This document shows, one piece after another, positions 1 through 6,321 of a stretch of 8,392 nucleotides of DNA. Source of the DNA: Clostridiales bacterium (GTDB lineage Bacteria > Bacillota > Clostridia > Oscillospirales > Acutalibacteraceae). Under the pieces are notes generated by a model, which had not been told where the DNA came from, searched no databases, and saw only the letters and a list, made by a program, of their open reading frames with translations. Made by a program: the position numbers and the translations under genes. The stretch lies in assembly GCA_019421725.1 (NCBI GenBank), contig JAHZES010000086.1, forward strand, positions 1 to 8,392, read 5' to 3'. The first letter of the stretch is position 1, and each line of letters opens with the position of its first letter.

Positions 1-951
1 AGGAAGGCTGCCGCCGGCCGTCGGCATGTAGTGGACGTCGATACCGACGGAATAACCTTTGGCAAGCTCCTGTCGGATCAGGTCAAGACTGCCGAACTGA
101 ACATAACAGTCATATCCAAAGGAACCGGCCGCGGCAAGCGCAAAGGCCCAGTTGCCAAAGCCCTGATAATTAAAATCATAAGCAAGCAACGCCGTTTGTT
201 CCGGCAGAAGGTCTTCGCCGCGGTCATTGAGCAGGGTGGTTACCGTGGTGGGGTTGCAGATGGAAGCGCGGATTTCGGGGTCACGAACAAGCTGAGAATA
301 AGCGGGTGTCTCCAAAACCACGCGGTCGGGCAGAGCAACGCGTTCTTCTTCGTAAACCGGAACGATTTCCATGCCGTCCAGATTGTTTTGGATCGTAGCG
401 CAAAGCTGGCGGAGCACCGGGGTCGCGCCAGCGCTTTCACTGCGGAGAGTGACCTGCAGTTGAAATTGATCGATGGTCTGGCTTTTGTCACGCAGGGTAA
501 AAACATCGGTGTCCACATAGGCATAGGAATCGCGTGCGGTCTCACTGTCGCCGCAGCTGCGGGCAATAGTCGTTCCCCAAACGCCCCAGCTGAGCCAGTC
601 GGTCCAGATATCGGTTCCGGTAATATGGCAGCGAGCTGTTACCTCAACCGTCGTTCCATCCGGTGTATCGGCGTTCCATGAGGCGACCATTCTCGTAAAT
701 TGAGCACAGGGGTAAACACCGGTTACCAATGTGCCTTCTGCTGCGCCGTCGGTCAATTTAACGGCGCCATCCCCAACGCCGCTGTCAACGGTAAGGTTGT
801 TCAGCTGTGCGGCTGAAAAATCCTCGGCGGTTGTAATCCGAAGCAAATTCCCGGTCACGGCGGCCGTTGAAGGGTCAGCGCTGACAGAGGGGAGCGCGGC
901 TGCCAGCAGCCCGAGCATTACAAGGGCTGTGATCCATTTTTTCCATTTCAT
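1..951 (-). CDS. Secreted C39-like cysteine peptidase (3' part outside window)
   Basis: Minus-strand frame open for 317 codons from ATG at 951 to the left edge, with no stop, so the C-terminus is missing. An in-frame TGA lies 9 nt upstream of the ATG, which fixes this start; AAAGGA sits about 12 nt upstream. Residues 1-25 form a Sec signal peptide (MKWKK, hydrophobic core, cleavage after VSA). A beta-rich middle region has the Trp-rich segment WTDWLSWGVW (116-125) and a YVDTD motif, as in secreted C39-family peptidases. The protease part begins near Gln220, the likely oxyanion-hole residue (YSQLV), with the nucleophile candidate Cys232 in ASICNPTTV, equivalent to the family's usual WCSPTS. 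The catalytic His expected after the GYSVGIDVHY strand lies off the window. Role inferred: extracellular proteolysis of an unknown substrate, possibly cell-wall associated. Family call fairly sure from motifs; activity untested. It is monocistronic on its 5' side, after a terminator. Confidence 0.8.
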   Translation of the reverse strand, partial: MKWKKWITALVMLGLLAAALPSVSADPSTAAVTGNLLRITTAEDFSAAQLNNLTVDSGVGDGAVKLTDGAAEGTLVTGVYPCAQFTRMVASWNADTPDGTTVEVTARCHITGTDIWTDWLSWGVWGTTIARSCGDSETARDSYAYVDTDVFTLRDKSQTIDQFQLQVTLRSESAGATPVLRQLCATIQNNLDGMEIVPVYEEERVALPDRVVLETPAYSQLVRDPEIRASICNPTTVTTLLNDRGEDLLPEQTALLAYDFNYQGFGNWAFALAAAGSFGYDCYVQFGSLDLIRQELAKGYSVGIDVHYMPTAGGSLP

Positions 952-1069
952 ATACGGTCAGGTTCCTTTCGTGATGGTTTCAGGGGATCGCCAAAAAGCC
1001 GGGGAGCAAAGGTAAGGTTTGCGTCGGCGACAAAACAGCGCGCCTGAAAGGGGTATAGATTCTCTTTCT
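952..1069 (-). other. Probable 5' leader of the C39-like peptidase gene
   Basis: About 110 nt lie between the candidate promoter and the ATG at 951. Two small hairpins can be drawn: GGCG/CGCC (1026-1029 with 1041-1044) and GCAAA/TTTGC (1006-1010 with 1018-1022). I do not recognise any riboswitch class in it: it lacks the conserved blocks of the c-di-AMP, c-di-GMP, cobalamin or SAM families as I remember them. Together with 1070-1271 this is the non-coding content of the 320-bp gap. Confidence 0.3.
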
Positions 1070-1078
1070 ATTTTATCA
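1070..1078 (-). promoter_or_regulatory. Candidate extended -10 promoter for the C39-like peptidase
   Basis: On the minus strand the sequence reads TGATAAAAT, that is TG-N-TAAAAT, five of six matches to TATAAT with the TG extension. No good -35 hexamer is found 16-18 nt upstream, so this rests on the extended -10 only. It would give a leader of roughly 110 nt. Confidence 0.35.
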
Positions 1079-1180
1079 GGGCTCCAGCTGTTTTTCTCAT
1101 CGTTTTCTCTCGAAAAAATTAACTGATTCCATAAGTTTTTAATTCCTGTTCTGCTGCTTCCCGATGCAAAGAGAAACGAT

Positions 1181-1220
1181 AAAAAAGCTAAGCCCGACGT
1201 TTGTGAAGGACTTAGCTTTT
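1181..1220 (-). terminator. Rho-independent terminator after the UPF0210 gene
   Basis: A perfect 10-bp inverted repeat, AAAAGCTAAG (1183-1192) and CTTAGCTTTT (1211-1220), can be extended by two G-C pairs past a bulged A1210. On the minus strand the 3' arm runs into TTTTTT (the last two T opposite 1182-1181). It lies about 50 nt past the UPF0210 stop codon, as expected for the end of the ACT-UPF0210 transcript. Confidence 0.8.
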
Positions 1221-1271
1221 GGGTTTGTTTATCCTGTGGCTTTATTAAAAAAGACAGGTCGAAGAAAAAGG

Positions 1272-2630
1272 TTAGTTCTTCAGGCTTTGCAGCGGGGCGG
1301 GAAGGCGGCCGCCGCGAGAAATGAATTTTGCCGGGGAGCAGCTGTTGACCGGCATTACCGGACCGCTGCCGAGCAGCCCACCGAAAGAAAGCTCTTCGCC
1401 GACCTTTTTGCCGATCGCAGGAATCAGACGGACGGCCGTTGTTTTGGAGTTTACCATTCCGATGGCGGCTTCGTCGGCAATCACGCCGGAGATGGCTTCC
1501 GGGGTAATATCGCCGGGGACAACGATCATGTCCAGTCCGACGGAGCAGACAGCGGTCATTGCTTCCAGCTTTTCAATGGTCAGCGCGCCGCAGCGGGCAG
1601 CTTCGATCATCCCCTCGTCCTCGCTGACCGGAATAAACGCGCCGGAAAGGCCGCCGACATGGGAGGACGCCATTACGCCGCCCTTTTTCACGGCGTCATT
1701 AAGCAGCGCAAGACAGGCGGTGGTCCCGGGTGCGCCGCAGCGCTCCAGCCCCATTTCCTCCAGGATCCGTGCAACGGAATCGCCGACGGCGGGCGTTGGC
1801 GCAAGGGAAAGATCCACAATGCCAAACGGTACAGAAAGACGCCGCGCAGCCTCGTTTGCGACGAGCTGGCCGACTCTGGTGATTTTGAACGCGGTGCGCT
1901 TGACCGTTTCGGCCAGTTCGGCAATATCGCAGTTGCCTGCCTTGTGAATGGCGGCGCTGACAACGCCGGGGCCGGAGACTCCGACGTTGATGACGCAATC
2001 CGGCTCGCCCGGGCCGTGGAATGCGCCGGCCATAAACGGGTTATCCTCCGGTGCGTTGCAGAACACTACGAGCTTTGCCGCGCCGATGCAGTCGCGGTCG
2101 GCAGTAATTTCAGCCGTGCGCCGCACGATCTTGCCCATCATGGCAACGGCGTCCATATTCAATCCTGTTTTGGTAGACCCAATGTTAACCGAGGAACAAA
2201 CGTGCTCCGTTTCGCTGAGCGCCTCGGGAATGCTTTGAATCAGCGCATAATCGCCCGGGCCAAAGCCCTTGTGGACCAGCGCGGAATACCCGCCGACAAA
2301 GTTAACGCCGATGGTCTGCGCGGCGCGTTCCAGCGTGTGTGCAAATTTGACCGGGTTTTTTGAAGGGCAGGCGGCCGCCACCATGGCGATTGGTGTAACG
2401 GCGATCCGTTTGTGCACGATCGGTACGCCGTATTCCGCGGCAATATCGTCGCCGGTTTTGACCAGATTGCTTGCATAGCGGCAGATCTTATCATAAATTT
2501 TGCCGCAGGCAGCGTCGATATCGGGATCGATGCAGTCCAGCAGCGAGATGCCCATGGTGATGGTGCGCACGTCAAGATGTTCTTCCTCGATCATCTTGAG
2601 CGTTTCCAGAATATCCTTGGAATTTATCAT
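1272..2630 (-). CDS. UPF0210 / PFL-family protein (DUF711)
   Basis: 452 residues, the usual length of the UPF0210 (PFL, DUF711) family. It starts at ATG 2630, with AAGGAG 7 nt upstream. The N-terminus (MINSKDILETLKMI, then DVRTITMGISLLDC) is characteristic of the family. Gly-rich loops VGVSGPG (216-222) and GGLSGAFIPVSEDEG (from 326) are family-like and could bind a ligand. No signal peptide or membrane segment is visible, so it should be cytoplasmic. The function of the family is not established; despite the PFL name I infer no pyruvate formate-lyase activity, and no glycyl-radical motif was seen. It follows an ACT-domain gene by 27 nt, an arrangement widely conserved in Firmicutes, which suggests the ACT protein senses a small ligand (perhaps an amino acid) and acts with or on this protein. 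Identification is confident; role unknown. Confidence 0.93.
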   Translation of the reverse strand: MINSKDILETLKMIEEEHLDVRTITMGISLLDCIDPDIDAACGKIYDKICRYASNLVKTGDDIAAEYGVPIVHKRIAVTPIAMVAAACPSKNPVKFAHTLERAAQTIGVNFVGGYSALVHKGFGPGDYALIQSIPEALSETEHVCSSVNIGSTKTGLNMDAVAMMGKIVRRTAEITADRDCIGAAKLVVFCNAPEDNPFMAGAFHGPGEPDCVINVGVSGPGVVSAAIHKAGNCDIAELAETVKRTAFKITRVGQLVANEAARRLSVPFGIVDLSLAPTPAVGDSVARILEEMGLERCGAPGTTACLALLNDAVKKGGVMASSHVGGLSGAFIPVSEDEGMIEAARCGALTIEKLEAMTAVCSVGLDMIVVPGDITPEAISGVIADEAAIGMVNSKTTAVRLIPAIGKKVGEELSFGGLLGSGPVMPVNSCSPAKFISRGGRLPAPLQSLKN

Positions 2631-2657
2631 TGAAAAGCTCCTTCCGCAGTGTCGGAT

Positions 2658-2927
2658 TCAGATGCGGTGCATCGAATTGAAAATATCCTCGTGCATGACA
2701 TGGATATCAAGCCCTTTTTCCGTTCCGAGCTGAGTGAGCCGGTTGGAAAATTCGGCAAAGGGGATAGAGCTCTCCGTGAACTCGACCATCATAATCATAA
2801 CGAACATGTCCTGCAGAATAGACTGCGTTACGTCGGTGATGTTCATTTTTGAAGCGGCACATTCAGCGGAAACTGCCGCCAGAATGCCGACCATATCCTT
2901 GCCGATTACAGAGATTACTGCGCGCAT
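2658..2927 (-). CDS. ACT-domain protein, UPF0237 family
   Basis: 89 residues forming a single ACT domain and almost nothing else. The first strand and turn are MRAVISVIGKDMVGILAAVS, followed by an Asn-Ile-Thr-Asp segment (MNITDVTQS) and the second-strand block MFVMIMMVEF. ACT domains usually bind amino acids and regulate a partner enzyme or transcription factor; free-standing UPF0237 proteins commonly precede a UPF0210 gene, as here. The start at 2927 is supported by GGAGG ending 8 nt upstream. It is the first gene of a two-gene operon with the UPF0210 gene, separated by 27 nt. Cytoplasmic. The ligand is not known from the sequence. Confidence 0.93.
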   Translation of the reverse strand: MRAVISVIGKDMVGILAAVSAECAASKMNITDVTQSILQDMFVMIMMVEFTESSIPFAEFSNRLTQLGTEKGLDIHVMHEDIFNSMHRI

Positions 2928-2975
2928 TACATTTCCCTCCAGGTGTTGAATGTAGTATTTTCCTGTTATTTTATT

Positions 2976-2984
2976 ATCATATCA
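2976..2984 (-). promoter_or_regulatory. Extended -10 promoter of the ACT-UPF0210 operon
   Basis: On the minus strand the sequence is TGATATGAT, that is TG-N-TATGAT, five of six matches to TATAAT with the TG extension. The -35 position 17 nt upstream reads TTCCAA, a weak match. It lies about 50 nt before the ACT start codon and just after the terminator of the preceding transcription unit, the right place for this operon's promoter. Confidence 0.55.
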
Positions 2985-3040
2985 CAAAGCAATCGTTTTT
3001 GGAACAGAAAAGACGGAATTTTTCTTCAGCAAGGGCAGGC

Positions 3041-3081
3041 AAAAGACGGGGCGGCCTTTGCTTCTGCAAGGTCGCCCCGTC
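3041..3081 (-). terminator. Strong rho-independent terminator after the secreted protein gene
   Basis: A 14-bp stem, including one G-U pair, forms between 3045-3058 (starting GACGGGGCG) and 3068-3081 (ending CGCCCCGTC), with a 9-nt loop. On the minus strand the 3' arm is followed by TTTT (opposite 3044-3041). It begins about 35 nt past the stop codon of the 243-aa secreted protein and separates that unit from the ACT operon. The plus-strand side lacks an immediate T-run. Confidence 0.85.
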
Positions 3082-3116
3082 GCGCTTATTTTGTTTTCGA
3101 AATGCAATGGTGGAGG

Positions 3117-3848
3117 TCACGGCAGCTCGGGCTCTACGGTGGAAGGATCCGGCAGGCCGAGCTCCCGGAGCTTTTGCCGCTGGTTTTGTTCATCCTCTGC
3201 CGCCAGTGCGGCGGCTTCCTCCGGAGTTTGTTCCTGAGACGCCAGATAAGCAAGGTAGTCTTCTTCGCTGTCAAAGCCGCTTTGCTGAAGTGCCTGACGG
3301 CGGATCAGCGCCCGATATTCGCCGGTGCTCCGTCCGATGGAAAGCAGGCGGTTTTCAGCCAGTTGGCGTTCTACAGCCGCCTTTTCGGGGCAGGTCTCCA
3401 AAAATTCCAGATATCTTTGCTGAACCTCGGGGAGCTGATCGAGCAGTTTAGTCTGAACGTCCGCCGAACGGATGTCGGAGATGTTGTTTTCCTCAAGATA
3501 AATCAGTGCGCAAAAAGCGGTATAGCGGCTTGCGGGATCGTTCGAAGCGGCCAGCCTGCGGGATTCTTCGGCGGAAAAGCCTGCGGCGCTGTAAACGGCT
3601 TCGGTGTATCCGCCGGAGAGCGGAAAAGCGGAGCCCTCCGGAATGACCCTGGTATCGGCAGCAATTTTGGCGGAAAGGCTTTCTTTCGGTTGAGGCTTTA
3701 CGGCTGCCGCCGCTTCTTTGGAGACCGAAGCCTCGGGAGCTGCCGCATTTTCTGCGGATACCGGGTGTGCAAAAAACAGACCGCAAAGGAAAAACAGGAG
3801 CATTGCCATGCTCAAAAAGCCTGCTGTGCGAAAATTCTGCTTTTTCAT
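3117..3848 (-). CDS. Secreted protein of unknown function, Glu/Gln/Ala-rich helical
   Basis: 243 residues, from ATG 3848 with AAGGAG 10 nt upstream. Residues 1-32 look like a Sec signal peptide: a basic start (MKKQNFR), a hydrophobic core (MAMLLFFLCGLFF), then cleavage after PVSA. No lipobox Cys is seen at the cleavage point, so it is probably released or wall-associated. A linker rich in Ala, Pro and Lys (about 33-60) follows; from about 80 to the end the protein is predicted mostly helical, with dense Glu/Gln/Arg/Leu (for example QQRYLEFLETCPEKAAVERQLAE), and ends in a Pro-rich tail. I do not recognise the family. A periplasmic-chaperone or SurA_N-like fold is conceivable for the helical part, but no diagnostic motif supports it. 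It follows the RCC1-repeat gene by 36 nt and is probably co-transcribed with it. Confidence 0.8.
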   Translation of the reverse strand: MKKQNFRTAGFLSMAMLLFFLCGLFFAHPVSAENAAAPEASVSKEAAAAVKPQPKESLSAKIAADTRVIPEGSAFPLSGGYTEAVYSAAGFSAEESRRLAASNDPASRYTAFCALIYLEENNISDIRSADVQTKLLDQLPEVQQRYLEFLETCPEKAAVERQLAENRLLSIGRSTGEYRALIRRQALQQSGFDSEEDYLAYLASQEQTPEEAAALAAEDEQNQRQKLRELGLPDPSTVEPELP

Positions 3849-3884
3849 AAAATCATTTCTCCTTTTTACATAATCGTTTTTTTA

Positions 3885-5027
3885 TTAATCAAATCTGCAG
3901 TCCGGGGAAAAGCTTAAAGGGATCTCATACGGTTCGCGGATAATATTGGGGCCGTAAATGCGGTCGGCCCGCGGAACTCCGAGCGCGTTGCCATAGTTGT
4001 TCAAACCGGCGGCAAAAACCTTTCCCTCAGGGGTTCGGTACCAGTAAAGCGGCCCGCGGCATCCGAACGCCGTCATATTGTCCGGAAGGGCGACACGGGT
4101 AAAAACCGACAGTACAGATGAAGTGGAGGCAGCCTGACTGCTCTGCCCGGTCAGGAGAAAGTCGGTGCTGTTGCGGCCGGCAACATAGATGTGGCCGCTG
4201 GTAGAACGCCAGCAGGCAAAGGCGATCGTAACGGTGCTTTTTACTTCTGCAACGGGTTCCTCCGTTGGGATTTTCGTTACTGCCTTTACTATTTCATAGC
4301 CGCTTCCGAGCGACGTATCATACAGGGAAGAGGCGTTTTCCCCCAACCCCATGTTCCCGGAAAGATTGTTTCCGGCGGCGTACAGCTCGTGCGAGGCCGT
4401 AACCAGAAAGACCGTATCGTCTCCGGTCCCAATGGAAACGACGGGCCGGTCAAAGTCAATTTTCCGGATCTGCGGGTTTTCCGCAACAGCGACGGAAGGA
4501 TACCAGGTATACTGAGAGTCATACGCCGTGTAACAGTTTCCGTCGGCGCCGAGAATGGCAATGGAGCTTGACGTTGTACAAATCTGCACGGCGGGTTCCG
4601 GCAGGACGATCTTTTGGGGAACCAGCCACGTTTCTTCGGACCAGCTGTATCCGTTGTACGAAGGACGAACAGTGCCTCCCGATACATAATTTTCGCCGAA
4701 GGCGTAAACCTCCCGTTCTTCTGTCAGGATCACGATCCGCCGCATCTGCATCTGAATATCGCGGATCGGTTTGCCAAAGGGAACACGGACCGGTTCGCTG
4801 CCTTCCAGCGCGACCGCGCTGCTGCACGGCTGGTCAAAGCAGCGTCCCCAAAAGTAAATATCGTTGGATTCGCCGACGGCACAGGCTCCGTAATCGCCCG
4901 CGCGGATCATTTTGATTTTTTCACCCGGTTTAATTTCAACCAGACCGACGACAGGCTGCTCCGTATTCTGCGCAAGGGCATGGTACAGACTGAAACCGCA
5001 GCCGAAAACCCGGCCGCTTTCCGTCAA
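3885..5027 (-). CDS. RCC1-repeat beta-propeller protein, N-terminus uncertain
   Basis: From TTG at 5027 this gives 380 residues of degenerate RCC1 repeats: the strand pair 'ALT-x-GxVYAWG' recurs as LTESGRVFGCG (1-11), AVGESNDIYFWG (50-61), LTEEREVYAFG (101-111), LGADGNCYTAY (159-169), LVTASHELYAAG (208-219), STSGHIYVAG (275-284) and RTPEGKVFAAG (331-341). That makes seven blades, the number in a complete RCC1 propeller, but the first strand of blade 1 lies upstream of the TTG. The frame stays open to a TAG at 5085-5087 and encodes STGVGKATIRTLL just before the TTG, a good match to that missing strand. Neither the TTG nor any upstream codon has a convincing ribosome binding site, and there is no ATG or GTG. 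The true start, or a frameshift or truncation, is unresolved. Bacterial RCC1-like proteins are usually binding or surface proteins, not chromatin regulators. Probably co-transcribed with the secreted gene downstream. Confidence 0.75.
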   Translation of the reverse strand: MTESGRVFGCGFSLYHALAQNTEQPVVGLVEIKPGEKIKMIRAGDYGACAVGESNDIYFWGRCFDQPCSSAVALEGSEPVRVPFGKPIRDIQMQMRRIVILTEEREVYAFGENYVSGGTVRPSYNGYSWSEETWLVPQKIVLPEPAVQICTTSSSIAILGADGNCYTAYDSQYTWYPSVAVAENPQIRKIDFDRPVVSIGTGDDTVFLVTASHELYAAGNNLSGNMGLGENASSLYDTSLGSGYEIVKAVTKIPTEEPVAEVKSTVTIAFACWRSTSGHIYVAGRNSTDFLLTGQSSQAASTSSVLSVFTRVALPDNMTAFGCRGPLYWYRTPEGKVFAAGLNNYGNALGVPRADRIYGPNIIREPYEIPLSFSPDCRFD

Positions 5028-5084
5028 AAGGGTTCTGATTGTTGCTTTACCAACACCGGTCGAAAAAGGATTCTTTTGCGGTTC
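5028..5084 (-). other. Coding-like in-frame extension of the RCC1 gene
   Basis: Nineteen sense codons run from the in-frame TAG (5085-5087) to the TTG at 5027. The last thirteen or so, STGVGKATIRTLL, look like the start of an RCC1 blade. A five-T run on the minus strand (opposite 5063-5067) is a possible slip point: with one T fewer, the frame above joins this one and encodes TAFSSLGTAKESFSTGVG, but that frame also meets stops (TAATAA) with no ATG, GTG or TTG. So a single frameshift alone does not restore a full start. Confidence 0.45.
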
Positions 5085-5113
5085 CTAAGGATGAGAACGC
5101 TGTCGAAATTGTT

Positions 5114-5132
5114 ATTATATGTAATTATTATA
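5114..5132 (-). promoter_or_regulatory. Two TATAAT boxes, candidate -10 elements for the RCC1 gene
   Basis: Perfect TATAAT hexamers occur on the minus strand at 5127-5132 and 5114-5119. No good -35 hexamer is found at 16-18 nt from either, and the surrounding sequence is so AT-rich that chance matches are likely. Either box would place transcription start 70-95 nt before the TTG at 5027. Confidence 0.3.
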
Positions 5133-5274
5133 AAATATTTCACAGCATATTCATAGGTGCAAAATTCACAAAGAAAAAGTTTTTTATGTAAAATTCAACC
5201 GATATTACTAATAATACGAAACAAATGACGACAAATTTATTATTTATATCGTATCAAAAGAGGAATTTTAAATT

Positions 5275-5298
5275 TATATTAGAAAATATATTAGAAAA
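5275..5298 (+). repeat. Perfect 12-bp tandem direct repeat, two copies
   Basis: TATATTAGAAAA occurs twice without a gap (5275-5286 and 5287-5298), followed by TAT as the start of a third unit. It may reflect polymerase slippage in AT-rich DNA or be a protein-binding element upstream of the promoter at 5348; the sequence does not decide. Confidence 0.8.
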
Positions 5299-5347
5299 TA
5301 TGATGAAACAGGTTGAATTCGCGGACAAAAGAAAAAACACTGCTCTT

Positions 5348-5376
5348 TTGCGATTTTCTGTTCTTTGTGCTATGAT
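5348..5376 (+). promoter_or_regulatory. Sigma-A-type promoter for the PHP-GH20 genes
   Basis: TTGCGA (5348-5353, four of six matches to TTGACA), a 17-nt spacer and TATGAT (5371-5376, five of six) with a TG extension (TGC at 5368-5370). The expected start point near 5383 gives a 5' leader of about 45 nt. This is the best promoter in the window. Confidence 0.75.
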
Positions 5377-5429
5377 AAACAAAAGCATTCCAACCAACGG
5401 CATTCTATCGGAGAAAGGATCGTGTTTTT

Positions 5430-6242
5430 ATGAATTCCCACATTCTTTGCGATTGCCACATGCATACCAACCGTTCGCTTGACGGCAAAAACACCGCGCA
5501 GGAAATGGTCGGCCGTGCAGCGGAGCTGGGTATTCCGGTAATCGCACTGACGGATCATTGCGAGATCAACGATTTTTATTCCACAGGCTACTGCAGCCTT
5601 GCCCCCATGGCGTGGCAGGCGGCAAGCGACCAGCAAAAGCTGCGGAAGGGCGCTTCGCCGGAGGTTCTGGTCGGCATTGAGATCGGGCAGGCGAGTACGA
5701 ATTTCGAGCTTGCCGAGCGGGTGCTTGCGGCGCGTGAATATGATTTTGTTCTGGCCTCGGTGCATAACCTGCTGCATACGCCCGATTTCTATTATCTGAG
5801 CTATACGGAGGAAAATGCAGACTTTCTGATGGAGCATTATTTTAAGGAGCTGCTGCATGTGGTGCAGTGGGGAAACTTTGATTCGCTGGCGCACCTGACC
5901 TATCCGCTGCGTTATATTACCGGCGAATTCGGCATTCAGATTGACCTGGCACAGTACGCCGGGCAGATCGACGAGATCCTTTCTTTGCTGGCGCAAAAGG
6001 GAAAAGCGTTGGAGATCAACACCTCCGGTCTGCGGCAGAAGATCGGAATGACGCTGCCGCATTTCGAATTGGTGAAACGCTTCCGTCAGCTGGGCGGGCG
6101 GCATATTACCGTCGGCGCGGACGCCCATTGCGTGGCTGATGTGGGAAAAGGGATCCCGGAAGGAATCGAGGTCGCAAAACAGGCGGGCTTTGATGCAGTG
6201 ACCGTTTTCCGCCGCCGCTGCCCATATGAAATTAAGATTTGA
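5430..6242 (+). CDS. PHP-family phosphoesterase, histidinol-phosphatase (HisJ/HisK type) like
   Basis: 270 residues, matching the roughly 270 of PHP-type histidinol-phosphatases. AAAGGA lies 10 nt before the ATG. PHP metal-binding motifs are in order: HMH (His10, His12) in strand 1, TDHCE (Asp42, His43), GIEIG with Glu84, SVHN with His112, a later SLAHL His, and GADAH (Asp231, His233). These residues normally bind a three-metal cluster that hydrolyses a phosphate monoester; in the histidine pathway the reaction is L-histidinol phosphate to L-histidinol. No signal peptide, so cytoplasmic. No histidine biosynthesis gene is in view and the downstream gene is a hexosaminidase-like protein, so the physiological substrate may be a different phosphate ester. 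The family call is firm; the specific substrate is inferred. Confidence 0.88.
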   Translation: MNSHILCDCHMHTNRSLDGKNTAQEMVGRAAELGIPVIALTDHCEINDFYSTGYCSLAPMAWQAASDQQKLRKGASPEVLVGIEIGQASTNFELAERVLAAREYDFVLASVHNLLHTPDFYYLSYTEENADFLMEHYFKELLHVVQWGNFDSLAHLTYPLRYITGEFGIQIDLAQYAGQIDEILSLLAQKGKALEINTSGLRQKIGMTLPHFELVKRFRQLGGRHITVGADAHCVADVGKGIPEGIEVAKQAGFDAVTVFRRRCPYEIKI

Positions 6243-6321
6243 AAAGCTTTGAGGAAGACAGCGGCAAAGGCCGCAAAGCATATTCTTTAGCAAAGGAAGC
6301 GTATAGAAGGGAGAAAGTGAA

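Larger units (their letters stand above)
5088..5347. other. AT-rich divergent intergenic region
   Basis: The stretch between the leftward RCC1 gene and the rightward PHP gene is markedly AT-rich compared with the GC-rich genes around it. It holds the two leftward TATAAT boxes, a 12-bp tandem repeat (5275-5298), an imperfect direct repeat TG[C/T]AAAATTCA (near 5158-5168 and 5187-5197) and many short A- and T-runs. I see no convincing gene or structured RNA in it. Confidence 0.6.

Noticed and set aside
31..681. Plus-strand open frame (216 codons)
   Set aside because: Antisense to the C39-like peptidase frame, which has a signal peptide and family motifs.
952..1069. c-di-AMP or c-di-GMP riboswitch before the C39-like peptidase
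   Set aside because: A GACGCAAA stretch recalls the c-di-GMP-I class, but the remaining conserved blocks are missing.
1164..2363. Long plus-strand open frame (399 codons)
   Set aside because: Lies antisense to the clearly identified UPF0210 gene and gives a low-complexity protein with no recognisable motif; a shadow of GC-rich coding sequence.
1272..2630. Pyruvate formate-lyase activity for the 'PFL-family' protein
   Set aside because: The UPF0210 family name is misleading; no glycyl-radical motif or other formate-lyase feature is visible.
2943..3917. Plus-strand open frame (324 codons)
   Set aside because: Antisense to the secreted protein gene and running through the strong terminator and the ACT promoter; the opposite strand has a signal peptide and ribosome binding site.
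5225..5482. Small plus-strand open frame (85 codons) in the AT-rich region
   Set aside because: Runs through the tandem repeat and the 5348-5376 promoter into the PHP gene in another frame; lacks a good ribosome binding site and any recognisable features.
6261..6274. Hairpin GCGGC-AAAG-GCCGC between the PHP and GH20 genes
   Set aside because: Only 5 bp and no T-run follows, so not a terminator; the two genes are probably co-transcribed.
5370..6293. Minus-strand open frame (307 codons)
   Set aside because: Antisense to the PHP gene, whose metal-binding motifs are unmistakable; no ribosome binding site.
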